A stretch of DNA of 56,463 bases, taken from contig JAYMSP010000351.1 of assembly GCA_036897095.1 (NCBI GenBank), forward strand, positions 1 through 56,463, written 5' to 3'. Below the pieces are notes generated by a model. That model saw only the letters and a list, made by a program, of their open reading frames with translations. It was not told the DNA's origin and made no database searches. A program made the translations under genes and the position numbers. Of this stretch, positions 36,701 to 47,800 are shown in pieces (positions within the stretch are counted from its first letter, which is position 1; every line of letters begins with the position of its first letter). The DNA is from Plantago elongata (taxonomy: Eukaryota > Streptophyta > Magnoliopsida > Lamiales > Plantaginaceae).

Positions 36701-39700
36701 TCTATCCTTTATTTCTTGACTCTGTTTTATCCATTGAATTACTATAGGATGTTCAGAAGTTAGCAAAGAAGGCAGCAGAAACAGTTGTCTTAGTAATTGA
36801 TGATGAGGGGATTGAATCTTTGATCTCAGAGCTTCTAAAAGGAATAGCAGATAATCAGGCGAGTTTCTTTGGTCACACTTTATAGTGCAGTACATAAAAT
36901 GTTTCCTGTCAACCCACCTATCATATTTGTGGTAGATAATATCCTTATGGAATCTTATTTACATTTCCAGGCTTCAATTCGGAGAAGCTCTGCATATCTA
37001 GTTGGATACTTCTTCCAAAATAGTAAATTGGACTTGGTTGATGAAGCACCAAATATGATATCCACCTTAATTGTCTTGCTAAGCGACTCAGATTCTGCCA
37101 CAGTAACAGTAATATTCCTGTGCCCTTCACTTTTAACTTAATATTGTATCTTTACCTTGTTATGTTTTCTGCAGTCTGCTTGGGAAGCTCTTTTAAGGGT
37201 TGCAGGTTCAGTTCCTAAAGAGGTTCTTCCTTCATATATGAAACTTGTACGTGATGCTGTATCTACATCTAGGGACAGAGAACGCAGAAAGAAAAAGGTA
37301 AAAGGTTGTTCAAAGTTTGTGTGCCAAAATTTCATGACACATAAAATCACAAATGCTCATGATATACGTCAGCATCCTCTTTCCAGCTAATTGAGATTAG
37401 TTAATTCAACCCAAGTTTTTTATCTTGGCTTTAATGGATGCAGGGAGGACCAGTTCTGATTCCTGGGTTTTGTCTTCCTAAAGCTCTTCAGCCTGTACTG
37501 CCAATCTTTCTCCAGGTACTTTGTCATGTGGAAGTTGAAAACCATATCTATTATTGCTCCCCAACCCAAATTCTGCTCGCAAAAGATTAAATAAGGACAA
37601 ATAATATCAACATTTTTTACTTCTAATTACCTACTTTAGCAGCATATGTAATTATTCCCTCTAGCTTTTTTCAGTTAATATTTGAAGATTGTATCTAGTG
37701 TTTTGGATGTCATACACCATTTTCATTTTTTTTTACAAGATCTTGTTTCTCTAAAATGAAAGATATGCATTCCCTTGTCGTGGGAAGGAAAAGAAAAATA
37801 TATGAACGGGACGGAAGTAGCAATAGATATATCAGTTCTCTATGGTTTTTTGTTTTGAATTTGCTCCAGTTTCACACAGATTTATCATGTATTAAGCTGC
37901 ATTTTGAATTCTTAGCATTTCTGCAGAGCACACTCCATTTGTAAGAAAATATGTTCGTAAAACTCACTTACAGATTAATATGGTCGTTTGCGATTTTAGT
38001 GTTGCAGTATTTTCATGGTATAAGACTACAAGTCCATCTTATACTTCTAGATAAGCATATACCTATACCAGCCTCTCAGTCTTTGATTTCTTTCAATGTG
38101 GCTTAGTATTTTTTTAAAGTCAATTTCTCATCCTAATATGCTGTTTTACCTGTTTCAGGGTCTTACTAGTGGTTCGGCTGAACTAAGGGAGCAGGCAGCG
38201 TTGGGTCTTGGGGAGTTGATTGAAGTGACAGGCGAAAAATCTTTGAGAGAATTTGTCATTCCTATTACTGGGTATGTTTTGTTCTCGCTCAATATTGCGG
38301 CAGTGTATAATTTATCTTGATCCGTCCTTCCATTTTGGTGTGGTCAATGCTGCTCTTATTTTCTTCCTTTCAAAATGTGTGGGTGGTCTCAACTGGTTAC
38401 ATCGCTATTACCTTTTGGTTTTAGTTTTCCTTTGACGAGCTGAATTTCATGCAAAATCTTTAAACATTTGAATCTTCATCACATACTAATTATTTAAATA
38501 AAACTTACGTACTAAGAATTGAGAGTTCTTGACCTTTTTCATTTAAAGTGTATGTTGATTGTTGAACTCCCTTTGTCCTGGGTCAATGCTTCCTATTTGC
38601 CATTTAGTAGTTCAAAGCTTCCCATTTCCTTTTTCGTAAGGGAACCATCAAACCCGACTTGACTAACACCCTTGTAGTTGTAACACACATATTTATGGTT
38701 TTTGGATTTAGCATTTGAACCTTATCATACTTGCAGTATTTTCTTTAATTACTTGCATGAGTATTCTTCAACTCTAATTGTGTTCTTCCTTAATCTTTAG
38801 GCTCCTGTCAGGAATGTCTCTCTGTGACCTTGTGGTTTAATCCTGCATTAATCTTGAATGTTATGTATGCAGACCTCTGATTCGCATCATTGGTGACCGA
38901 TTCCCTTGGCAAGTAAAGAGCGCAATTCTTTCAACTTTGAGCATCATGATACAGAAAGGAGGAATTGCTCTAAAACCGTTCCTCCCTCAACTTCAAACAA
39001 CTTTTGTTAAATGTCTACAAGACAATACGAGGTCAGTGCAACTTGTGTCTTTTTTATGTCTTGTACTTATCTGGGATCAGCATTCAGCACATATGAACAA
39101 TGTACACAGGAAGGTTTGAAATGACTCTTTATGACATGTTTAATCAAATTCAAATGCAGGACTGTTCGTTCAAGTGCTGCATTTGCGCTTGGGAAGCTTA
39201 GTGCTCTCAGCACTCGAATTGATCCCTTAGTGGGTGATCTTTTATCTGGACTGCAGGTGATGATGGACACTGTTTTTGCCTGTTTGCACAATGCTTTTAA
39301 TCTGGCAGTGTTGACCCAAGTTATTTTTCTTGCAGGCACCGGATGTTGCTGTTCAGGAAGCTATGCTGACAGCATTAGAGGGTGTCATTAAGAATGCTGG
39401 CAAAAGTTTAAGTAGTCTTGTCATATCTCGTGTCTACACCCAGCTAAAGGACTTGATATATAATGAAGATGATCAAATAAGATGCTCTTCTGCCAGTATT
39501 CTGGGAATTTTATTGCAGGTTAATTTGAATTATTATCATGATAACTGCTTAACATGAGAATTTTTCACAATATCACCGGAGTATGTTCTGCTTGTCCTGA
39601 ATATTTAAAAACCGAAAGTTATGGTATTGGAATTACTGACCAATACTATTTTGGTGAGCAGTACTTGGATGATGGTCTGGTTCCTGAAGTACTCAATGGA

Positions 39701-41287
39701 CTGGCAGATGCAACTTCTTCTTCAACCTGGACGATACGGCATGGAGCTGTACTTGCATTATCATCCATGCTTAGGCATAATGCTTCTACAATTTGTACAT
39801 CTTCTTTGTCTACAATCACTGCGGAATGCCTCAAAAGTGCATTGAAGGATGAAAAGGTAAGGTTTTGACACCATTTTTCTGGACATATGCTAGTCTTTCA
39901 TGTCTGAGGATCACTTCAATCACTATTTTCCTATCAATAGTACATTATTATTTAAACATGCATGGGAATTTTAATCTGATGGGTAATAGCCAAGTGTAGA
40001 GGTTTTGGATTGCAACTGTTGAAATTGGACATGCATCACCCCGAATTTCATTGTCCAAACGTTAGATTGTTTTCTGAAATCTGTTTTACATGAAATGTTT
40101 CACATGTTTATTCTCTGACTGATCAAGGACATGTAACTTTACTAATTCAATAATACTTGAAATACAGTTGCTCCAATAGAACCTTATTGTACTAAAGTCT
40201 ATTAGGAGAATTCTATGGGAAGATTCTCCTTGATTTTGAAGACAAAGTTCTAGAAACTTGGGTTGAATTGAGTGTAAATGGCCATAGAGTTCTAATTCTC
40301 ATGTTTGATGCAGTTCCCTGTTCGTGAGTCATCGGTTCAAGCTTTGGGAAGAATGTTACTTTATCAAGTCCGGGTTGATCCATTAAACACAACAGGGCAT
40401 GCTGCAGTTTTGACATCTTTGGTATCAGCAATGCAGGATGAATCGAGTGAAGTTAGAAGAAGGGCCTTAAGTGCGCTGAAGGCTGTTGCCAAAGTACATA
40501 CTATCGATCTCTTCAAAATTACCAAAAGAAATTCATTACTGTCATTTCTGGGGCGTAAAATGTTCTGATCTCTATTTGAAATGTTCCTGTAGGCTAATCC
40601 ACAAGAGGTCATGAATCATGTTTCTTTATACGGTCCTGCACTTGCAGAATGTCTAAAGGACGGGTCTACGCCTGTTAGTGTAGCTGCGGAAAGATGTGCG
40701 CTTCACAGCTTCCAATTAGCAAAAGGTATGTATTGCTTCAGTTATGTTTGCCCTTGGCAATGAAAATCCCATGTGCATTTCTTCAAATGTCATGTACATA
40801 GATCTTGCAGGCATGAGACTTTTCACATAATTTGCGTGATCTATTATTAAGACTTTAATTTATTTTCAGGTACCCAAAATGTTCAAGCTGCACAGAAATA
40901 TATTACAGGCTTGGATGCTAGAAGAATATCGAAACTCCCAGAACACAGGTGAAACTTCTTTGTCAATTTATTATGTTGCTCTTTTCATAGTTTACCTGAT
41001 TCTTTTTTACACAAGAAAATGACATGTACTTTTCCATTGATTTGTAATTGCCCGTTCTGGTATTGATGATGCCCATGTGAATTCCACAAAAAAATAAAAA
41101 TAAATAAATCGTAAGACTGCAACTACATCAGACTAGTGCAGATTAGTGGAATGTTTAAAATGTGGCCTTTAACCATCAACACAAAGTCACACATCATTAC
41201 TTTCAAGTCACTCAACTTAATAACTAGTTCCATGGGTGCAGTGGTGACAGTGATGATGAGGCAAGTGAGATGGGGGCAAGTAGCTGA
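11957..41287 (+). CDS. GCN1: eIF-2-alpha kinase activator GCN1 (ILITYHIA-type), 60 exons
   Basis: This is a complete gene for the giant HEAT-repeat protein GCN1. In eukaryotes GCN1 works with GCN20 on translating or stalled ribosomes and activates the kinase GCN2, which phosphorylates eIF2-alpha in amino-acid starvation and stress. The Arabidopsis homologue is ILITYHIA, linked to immunity and stress. I threaded 60 exons by homology and splice sites. The exon lengths sum to 7923 bases, giving 2640 residues, close to the family's usual 2600-2700. All phases close. Diagnostic stretches include [40 protein letters not shown] and [21 protein letters not shown] basic, charged linker lies at about 800-860 and an acidic tail ([11 protein letters not shown]) at the end. 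The central part is the eEF3-like HEAT region; the RWD-binding part that contacts GCN2 lies in the C-terminal quarter by family knowledge. The start ATG at 11957 follows the telo-box leader. No stop or frameshift was seen, so the gene looks functional. Confidence 0.97.
19991..25464 (+). other. GCN1: GCN1 exons 14-27 (residues 699-1342)
   Basis: Exons: 19991-20110, 20201-20260, 20787-20912, 20990-21110, 21220-21389, 21944-22246, 22332-22448, 22548-22649, 22743-22892, 24029-24193, 24269-24445, 24932-25054, 25194-25274, 25348-25464. Exons 16-18 encode the charged linker ([26 protein letters not shown]). Exon 21 encodes [20 protein letters not shown] and exon 25 encodes [20 protein letters not shown], both near-invariant in plant GCN1. 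Intron 17 uses a GC donor. Introns 13 (18775-19990) and 22 (22893-24028) are over 1 kb and show no element I can name. Confidence 0.9.
25448..25565 (+). repeat. 59-bp tandem duplication across the GCN1 exon 27 donor
   Basis: 25448-25506 and 25507-25565 are two adjacent copies with a period of 59 bases and about four differences. Each copy contains GCAATCAAAGCAGGT, that is, the end of exon 27 and its GT donor, followed by intron sequence. The gene therefore has two tandem candidate 5' splice sites 59 bases apart, ahead of a 1.7-kb intron. Confidence 0.9.
26589..26880 (-). mobile_element. LINE 3'-end fragment in GCN1 intron 27
   Basis: On the minus strand 26840-26652 reads [15 protein letters not shown], the W-x-IW-x-ERN-x-RxF linker found near the end of plant LINE reverse transcriptases. 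It runs towards a tail TTACTTATCAAAAAAAG (minus strand, near 26589-26605), typical of plant LINE 3' ends. It is a short relic antisense to the host gene. Confidence 0.65.
27875..28741. mobile_element. Candidate inverted-terminus DNA element in GCN1 intron 28
   Basis: AGTTATCGAT at 27875-27884 is the exact reverse complement of ATCGATAACT at 28732-28741. Both ends continue into GC-rich sequence (ATAGCGGCATGGAGTGGCC on the left; GGAGTGGCCGGAGCGGAGCG on the right), unlike the AT-rich intron around them. The interior contains a Stowaway MITE and a purine-rich stretch near 28400-28530 that could be captured host sequence. The superfamily is unsure; hAT-like is plausible. No target duplication was confirmed. 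Confidence 0.5.
28040..28313. mobile_element. Stowaway-type MITE nested in intron 28 element
   Basis: The ends read CTCCCTCCGGTCCATTAAAA and, in reverse complement, CTCCCTCTGGTCTTTTAAAA, continuing into a matching AACTTCCTA. TA dinucleotides flank at 28038-28039 and 28314-28315. A CTCCCTCCG-type inverted repeat with TA duplication and a length of 274 bp is the Stowaway (Tc1/mariner) signature. It is non-coding. Confidence 0.88.
29284..30615. other. GCN1 intron 30, left part, origin unknown
   Basis: This is a long intronic stretch with a T-run followed by AAAG near 29866-29882 and two chance open frames (29884-30318 plus, 30248-29925 minus). Neither resembles a protein I know. A possible old insertion lies between about 29820 and 30450, but no ends could be defined. 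Confidence 0.4.
30616..30737 (-). mobile_element. Short tRNA-derived SINE-like insertion with 14-bp target duplication
   Basis: The 14-mer TGGTTTGCCATATT occurs at 30616-30629 and again at 30724-30737, flanking a 94-bp insert. Read on the minus strand, the insert begins AGGTGACAACGAAGTGCAGC, has an A-box-like TTAGTTGGTAAGA and a B-box GGTTCGAGTCA, and ends in an A-rich tail (TTTCAAAAAGAAG). That is a tRNA-like RNA polymerase III promoter, retroposed with its own tail. It is too short and imperfect for a working tRNA gene. Confidence 0.78.
31403..31422 (+). repeat. C20 homopolymer in GCN1 intron 33
   Basis: Twenty consecutive C residues lie 44 bases before exon 34, within the span where a branch site would be expected. 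Such a tract is rare in AT-rich plant DNA. It could be a polymorphic site or a sequencing or assembly artefact. Confidence 0.9.
35027..35449. mobile_element. Degraded Stowaway-like MITE with an internal inverted repeat in intron 42
   Basis: It opens with CTCCCTCCATTTCGG after TA and closes with GAAATAGAG before TA. Just inside, TAAAAGCTTTACA (35042-35054) mirrors TGTAAAGCTTTAAAA (about 35390-35404). The middle (about 35180-35320) holds another imperfect inverted repeat (AACATCACATATTTAA against TTAAAGATGTGATGTT), suggesting a second element inserted into the first. Ends are eroded, so confidence is moderate. Confidence 0.5.
35769..41287 (+). other. GCN1: GCN1 exons 43-60 (residues 1952-2640), C-terminal HEAT and GCN2-binding region
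   Basis: Exons: 35769-35875, 35965-36016, 36112-36218, 36299-36358, 36464-36578, 36748-36858, 36971-37108, 37175-37297, 37444-37515, 38159-38271, 38873-39031, 39160-39256, 39336-39518, 39662-39856, 40314-40493, 40593-40725, 40870-40948, 41242-41287. Landmarks are [20 protein letters not shown] (exon 49), [20 protein letters not shown] (exon 52), [20 protein letters not shown] (exon 53) and [19 protein letters not shown] (exon 59). The last exon adds only the acidic tail and the stop at 41285-41287. Intron 48 uses a GC donor. Confidence 0.9.
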
Positions 41288-42033
41288 TTGGCAGGTTGAC
41301 AAGCTACACACCCTGCTGTTCTTTTTGTCATCCAAATTATAAGTTAACAAGATTTAAGAGTGGAGCCTAGACTATCAAACTCCTTATCTCGTATCTGGTG
41401 AAGAGAAGCGTATACACGATCAATATACACACATATACTGGGGCTCTGCAGAAACATGATCCCCATTCGCGATAATTTGTTTTGGGTATTTAGTCACTGT
41501 AGAGAAGTAAGTTATTTGAAACTGTGCAGGAACTCAGAGAGAGCTCCTGTCTTTGTACAAATTTTGTATCTGCAATATCTATAGGGGCCTAATGAAAATT
41601 ACATTGATCATGCTTATCTTCCCATGTGGCAAATCTTCGATTAGAAGTTTGATTATGCGCAGCATCAGAGGTTCTCTTAAGTTGTAGAATAGTGGTTGTG
41701 TAGTTGACAACAGCCTACCTTTGTTGTGTTTACTTGGTATGTACGAGAATGGCTTAAACATTCAGTAGTTTCATATGCTACATTTCTACTACTAGAATTA
41801 GTTTAGTTACTGCCAGTCATTTATCTGGTCTTGGTTCTTCATAAAGGATGCATGTGACTCTCACGCTACATTTCCTATGCTACGGCACTATTCTTGATTC
41901 CCAGTCTTTACATGAATGATTTAAAATAGCACTCATATAACGAAGGAAAAATATAATATACCATACCTGACATATACCAGATACCTCTTTCAAGTTAGTT
42001 ACTACTAAATGAATTATTACATCAAAAAATCTA
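41288..42033. other. GCN1 3' flank and intergenic sequence
   Basis: Sequence just after the GCN1 stop, presumably including the 3' untranslated region. No polyadenylation site could be fixed with confidence and no other gene was recognised. Confidence 0.5.
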
Positions 42034-42552
42034 TCAAATTAGTCGAAATGGTAAAATAAAATTTAATTGAATAAAATTCTATTTTATAAATTGAACTCCC
42101 TTTGAACAAAATAAGTTTGGTAGCCGGAGTTGCTCCACAAGTGTTGTTTTACCTTTGATCGGAGTTGCGATTTATATTTTTAGTTCTAATTAGTGATGCT
42201 TCGGATGGAGTTGTTAGGGTGTTTGGAAGGGGATTTGAATACCCCCATTTGGCTCGATGAACAGTAATTTGGTCTAAAATACACTTAAAATACCCCACTC
42301 AAATGTCCATACAAACACAATTTTCACCAAAATTCATTCAAATGTCCATCCAAACAGTCACTAAAAATTATATGTAGATCAAATGGTCAAACAAAATTTA
42401 ATTGCATAAAATTATATTTTATAAATTGAACTTCCTTTGAATAAAAAGTTTGGTAGACGGAGTTGCTCTACAATAGTTGTTTTACCTTCGATTGGATTGC
42501 AATTTATATCCTTAATTCTAATTAGAGATAAATAACTTATGATTGGAGTTGT
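42034..42552 (+). repeat. Direct repeat of about 180 bp flanking a small MITE-like insert
   Basis: 42034-42214 and 42378-42552 are diverged direct copies; both contain AAATTTAATTG, TTTTATAAATTGAAC, GTTTGGTAG and a GGAGTTGCTC block. Between them, about 42218-42359 has inverted ends (GTGTTTGGAAGGGGATTTGA against GACTGTTTGGATGGACATTT in reverse complement), like a roughly 140-bp MITE. Confidence 0.65.
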
Positions 42553-42739
42553 ACACAACTCAACTGTTAACATAGCTCCGGCTATTTTGGGGGGATTTTT
42601 TTTTTTTTAATTTCAAATAAACTTCAATGCAAATTTTACTTTATAAACGGGTCTATTTAAAAATGGCTCTGAGAAGATTAATTTTTTAAACATTAATTGT
42701 AAATTAGTTGCAAACTAAAATTAATACATAAAAACTTGT

Positions 42740-43570
42740 GAAAGTAAGTTTTTGAGCGAGTTCTGAGAGTCCTGTAATATTGTATTCTAATTGTATGACG
42801 TTGTGTGTAAAATGCGAATTTTTGTGTATTTGCAAATTGTGTATTGTGATATATTAATTATGCGGTTGATTTTTTTTTTAGGATTGTCACGACTTTCCGG
42901 ATAAAATTAATGTTTTATTCTCTTTATACATATAGAAACTCTTCCGAGAGTACGTAAATTTGTGAGAGTGCTATAAAAAAAGTATCAATTAATCTAGGAA
43001 GCAAGGGTACGTGTTCCAGTTTTGAGTGCCCACTCAGGGACGTTTTCGGAGACACGAGAACGTCCTCGGAGCCAGATTCAAATACTAGGACGTTTTATGT
43101 CTCTAATTCGACATACTTGTCGGACAGAAACAAAATAAACCCTATGTTTGGAGAAGAAAATTGTGATTTGCTTTGTTGGGCTGTTGATTTGAAGGAGGCT
43201 GAAAACTTTCAGAGAGAAGAAGAGAAACGTTTTTTTATTGGAAGGAAAGAAGATGATGATTGACTAAGGTTTTAATCTTTACTATACTTTTTTTAGCCTT
43301 TCAATTTTTGACCTTTGGGTGAGTCAATTCTTGATTTATGTTCTTTCACGGATCCGAATTACATATTAAATATATAAATAAAAAATTAAACATACTTTAA
43401 ATTTAGATGTCCCAATGTATCGCTCCCGTACAAATACTTCCTAACTAATAATATACAATTTATAAATACACAATTTACTTACTACACCACACAATTAATA
43501 TACAATATTATATGACTCTCATAACTCTCACAAAAACTTGAACTTGTCGTTAATAAAGTTTTTGTATTGT
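42740..43570. repeat. Diverged inverted repeat family upstream of the hAT element
   Basis: About 42740-42830 (AAGTTTTTGAGCGAGTTCTG, then GTCCTGTAATATTGTATTC) matches, in reverse complement, about 43440-43555 (CAATATTATATGACTCTCAT, then AACTCTCACAAAAACTTG). A further direct copy of the left arm lies at about 44565-44705, ending in the shared GACTTTCCG. This looks like a decayed TIR element of about 830 bp plus a relative. The superfamily is unknown. Confidence 0.45.
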
Positions 43571-43600
43571 GTATACTCTATTTTTAATTTAATAAGAACT

Positions 43601-44178
43601 TAGGGGTGAGTAAAACTGCAATCGGACCGAAATTCCGATCCTAACCGGACCAAAAAATCGGTCCTCGATCAGGTTCGGGACCGACTAGGGTCGGTCCTCG
43701 GTACTGAAGATTTCAAAATCTCGGTCCTCGGTCAGGTCGGGCCCAAATACCGAAAATCCGCGTGTCGGACTGACCAGGACCGAGATTTTGAAGAAAACCG
43801 GAAATAACACGGACATACGACCATTACCTCCAAATCCAATATGCCAAATCGCATATACCTTATTCACCCGCTAGCCGCTACAACCTACATCAATCTCATA
43901 GTCGCCGACTCGTCACTGTCGATCTCGCCCAATTCACCCGCAATTCACTCGTCGACATCGGTACTCGCCGCGTCGATCTCGCCCAGGCCCAGACGCCCAG
44001 ATGCAATTCACCGATTTCGCCGCCCGCAATTCACAGCTCCACGACAACCCAATCGCCGCCGTCTTCACTCGCCGCACCACCTGCCTCCGTCCGTCTGTCG
44101 ACCACCAGTCCACCACCCATCAACCACAGCTCCACCACGGCACCACCACCCATCGACCAAATTGGAAAAGGAAGTACA

Positions 44179-44224
<46 letters not shown>

Positions 44225-44539
44225 GAAAAAGTAGGTAGCAAAGAAAGAGTTGTGAATTGTGAAGGGTTGGATGGTTGTTGACTACAATTACGATACAAAA
44301 GAAGCTGAAGATGATAATGAAGCAGAAGAGGAAAAGAAGAAGAAGATGATGATATTGAGGTGAGGAAGGAAAAAGATGTGGCAATCCTATTTGTAAAATC
44401 TGTTTTCTGAAAATCTTTTTTGTAAACTTTTTTTTCTTTTTTGTAAAAGTTCAGTCCGGCTCGGTCCAAGCCCGGAACCGTACCAATGTTTTCGGTCTGG
44501 TCCCGATTCGATCCGGGCCTGGGCCGATGCTCAACCCTA
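43601..44539. mobile_element. Non-autonomous hAT-type transposon with 8-bp target duplication
   Basis: The left end TAGGGGTGAG pairs with the right end CTCAACCCTA. Flanking octamers TAAGAACT (43593-43600) and TAAAAACT (44540-44547) agree at 7 of 8 positions, the hAT hallmark. Subterminal regions are dense in CGGTCC and CCGGACC words, as in many plant hAT elements. No transposase is encoded. The interior has an open frame 43841-44281 rich in Pro, His and Arg, ending in an AG microsatellite. It looks like low-complexity or captured leader sequence rather than a gene. Confidence 0.8.
44183..44222 (+). repeat. (AG)20 microsatellite inside the hAT element
   Basis: Twenty AG dinucleotides in an uninterrupted run. 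Confidence 0.95.
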
Positions 44540-44868
44540 TAAAAACTCGTAAAATTTCAAATTTTTGTGAAAGTACTACAATATTATATTCTAATTGTGC
44601 AATGTTATTCGTAAATTGTAATTTTTTATGTATTTATAAATTATATATTATTATATATTTATCGTGTATCTGAATCGTTTTATGTAGGATTCTCAGGACT
44701 TTCCGAATTCTTGTAAAAGTTTCTCTTTAAAGTCCAGATGATATTCGGAAATTATGATTTCAGTTAAAAAATATTCATAAGCGACTAAATCGCAAACCTA
44801 TCGAACATAAGTTGGAAAAACTCATTACAATATCTATCGATTGTACACTTGAACTAGTGTACATTCAT

Positions 44869-47800
44869 TCAGAGTTCCTCGAAGCCATCTTCATCTGCAT
44901 CTTCTTCAATCCGTTGCAACATACCCCTCCAGATTTCCATCTGTGGCATTTTATGAAAGTCAATTAACGTAAGAAAAATCACAAGTTCTTGTTAAGAGAA
45001 ACGTCATGTCAATTTTATATTGAAGCTTAGGAAACGTGAGTTTCAAGAACTAGCTCGAGAAGGATTTGCGATGTATGTTTAATCTGTTGCACAATGTAAA
45101 ATTGAATTCTTAATTCGCACACAAAGATTAAACTTTACCTGGTCATCAGAAAATTGCAGCTGCTCTGCAACAAACAGTAGAGACTTGTTGCCTATGGCCG
45201 TAGTCTCTTTGTCAGTGCCACAATCTTCAGTGACTTGATCGTACTCAATCATCTCCACCCGCAGACCCTGACTCACGAAAAGCTTGTCCTTCCACTCTGT
45301 ATCTGAGGCCTAGATACAAGAAGTAAACCAGCATTACAGTAAAGGGGTGAAATCTAATCAATAGATCTTGTTGAATAACATCAACCAACTAACCTTCATC
45401 TCACTTTTAGTTTCAGCCAGACAGACAGGCAGTTCTCCAAGGAAAAGACACCCCTTCATAGCTAAACTACCAATTGTCTCCAAAAGGTCTTTAAAGTGTG
45501 TCAAAGTCGGTACTGGGAGTCCCTACACAATCCCGAGAACATGCGACAAGGTTAGACATCAGAACCAATGACAGGGAAATAAATAGACTAGAATTTGGGT
45601 AAAAACAATAAAATTTGGTGATGTGATCATTACTTACCTGGAGAATCCAGATACTGGGTCTGGCTCCGTTATATCCTTTACTACGCAAAGCTTGTTGAAT
45701 ATCACTGATTTCTGATGAGATATGAAGGAATAAGCAGCTTCTTGGTATCTTTGCTCCAACATCTAATATTTACCCATGAAAATAGCATAAGGATGGATGC
45801 CAATATACAAATTCTAGTGCAAGCTTATATGTGTTAGCTTTCTATCATCTCAACTCCGATCGATCATAGCTCATATCTACCAACTCAGGCATGGCAAGAT
45901 CAAGAACTTATAGAACATGTAAGTTTTTGATCGTTGTGTAGAGGCTTACTACAAGTATCCTTGGGTCAAAAGGTGAAGAATTTGGACACGCACAACAACA
46001 GAACCGCAATTTCCAAATCTCAAACCAATTCTAGACAAAGGAAAGAAAGTAACAATACAAACCTTGAAGCTTCTGGGTTGAACTTGTAAAAATACTTTGC
46101 GGAGACACATCAAATACCACGGTTGATAAAGGCCAATTAATCCTGTAAGGCCTAGTATCCATACCATCTGTCAACAAAACAACCTGCAATATGAGAGAGA
46201 GAGAGCGACCATCCATACGACCTTAATTCAACTAAATTATCAAAGTATTTAGAGCAGGTGTTATAAATGCATAATTGTGTACCTGCCTAAGCCCATCGTC
46301 ATTCTTAATCGAATCACGCAACTTATCGTCAATAAACCTAGTCGCAAGGCAGTGATGGTGCAAAGTCTCATTGACGTCCAACTGGATCCCAGGCGGTAGA
46401 AGGCATTCGACATATGGATCCACAAACAGAGGATCTGCAGTGCAATTCCCATTCATCGACGGAAATAAAAGTCAGTCAGAATGAACATAATTCAAAGATA
46501 GAACAAACAGAACGAATCAAACTGCCTTTCGTATTTGGAATCGAGGCCTGTGCTTGCACAGATTCCTTAGAGCAAATACGCCCTCTCACCTATGGTGCTT
46601 GAGACGTTGAGTGTTTGCCTTCCAAGATACAACGTTTAACTAAAATCACTAGCCGCACAAGCTAGCAATTTCTGGCGAACTGGAACTGGTGCTCGGTTTA
46701 TGCGATACAGTGAACGAGGAAGAACAGTAAGAAGAAGAAGAGAAAGGCTTCTGTGTAGTGTTCTTCCTTACTGATTCTGAGATCAATTTATAAGTGAGAA
46801 GGAGACTGTTTGAGTCTTGTAATAGCTCAAAAGTAATGGAGCTTAATTACAGAAATCAAATCTGTCAACGAATTAATCCTTTGTAACTCTTGACAGTTAC
46901 AAAGTCACACAAACAGTCAAAAATTCTGGAAGGTTTCGAATAGACCTAGTAGCAAAACATGTACGCAGGTCACCCGCACACCTACTCGCACCTTAGTCCC
47001 ACTAGTTTCAGTACAAATCTGGCCAGGATTTGCACCCCCTGCGCGCCCGCGTAGAGAATTTTCCATAACCATACCATCATACTTGAACAAGTAATATTGT
47101 TCAATTGGTTATAAACTAGTAAAGACTTGCATGTGCTAGACATGAATTTTCCATAACCATACCATCACACTTGAACAAGTAATATTGTGCAATACCCAGT
47201 CCCACTAGTTTCAGTACAAATCTGGCCAGGATTTGCACCCCCTGCGTGCCCGCGTAGAGAATTTTCCATAACCATACCATCATACTTGAACAAGTAATAT
47301 TGTGTAATTAGTTATAAACTAGTAAAGACTTGCATGTGCTAGACATGAATTTTCCATAACCATACCATCACTTCATACTTGAACAAGTAATATTGTGCAA
47401 TTGGTTATAAACTAGTAAAGACTTGCATGTGCTAAACATGAATTTTCCATAACCATACCATCACACTTGAACATCACACTTGAACAAGTAATATTGTGCA
47501 ACCCTGCGTGCCCACGTACAGAATTTTCCATAACCATACCATCATACTTGAACAAGTAATATTGTGCAATTAGTTATAAACTAGTAAAGACTTGCATGTT
47601 CTAGACATGAATTTTCCATAACCATACCATCACACTTCATACTTGAACAAGTAATATTGTGCAATTGGTTATAAACTAGTAAAGACTTGCATGTGCTAGA
47701 CATGAATTTTCCAAAACCATACCATCACACTTGAACAAGTAATATTGTGCAATTGGTTATAAACTAGTAAATACTTGCATGTACTAGCAAAACCTGGCTC

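Noticed and set aside
43841..44281. 146-codon open frame rich in Pro/His/Arg
   Set aside because: Lies wholly within the hAT element and runs into the AG repeat; composition explains the openness.
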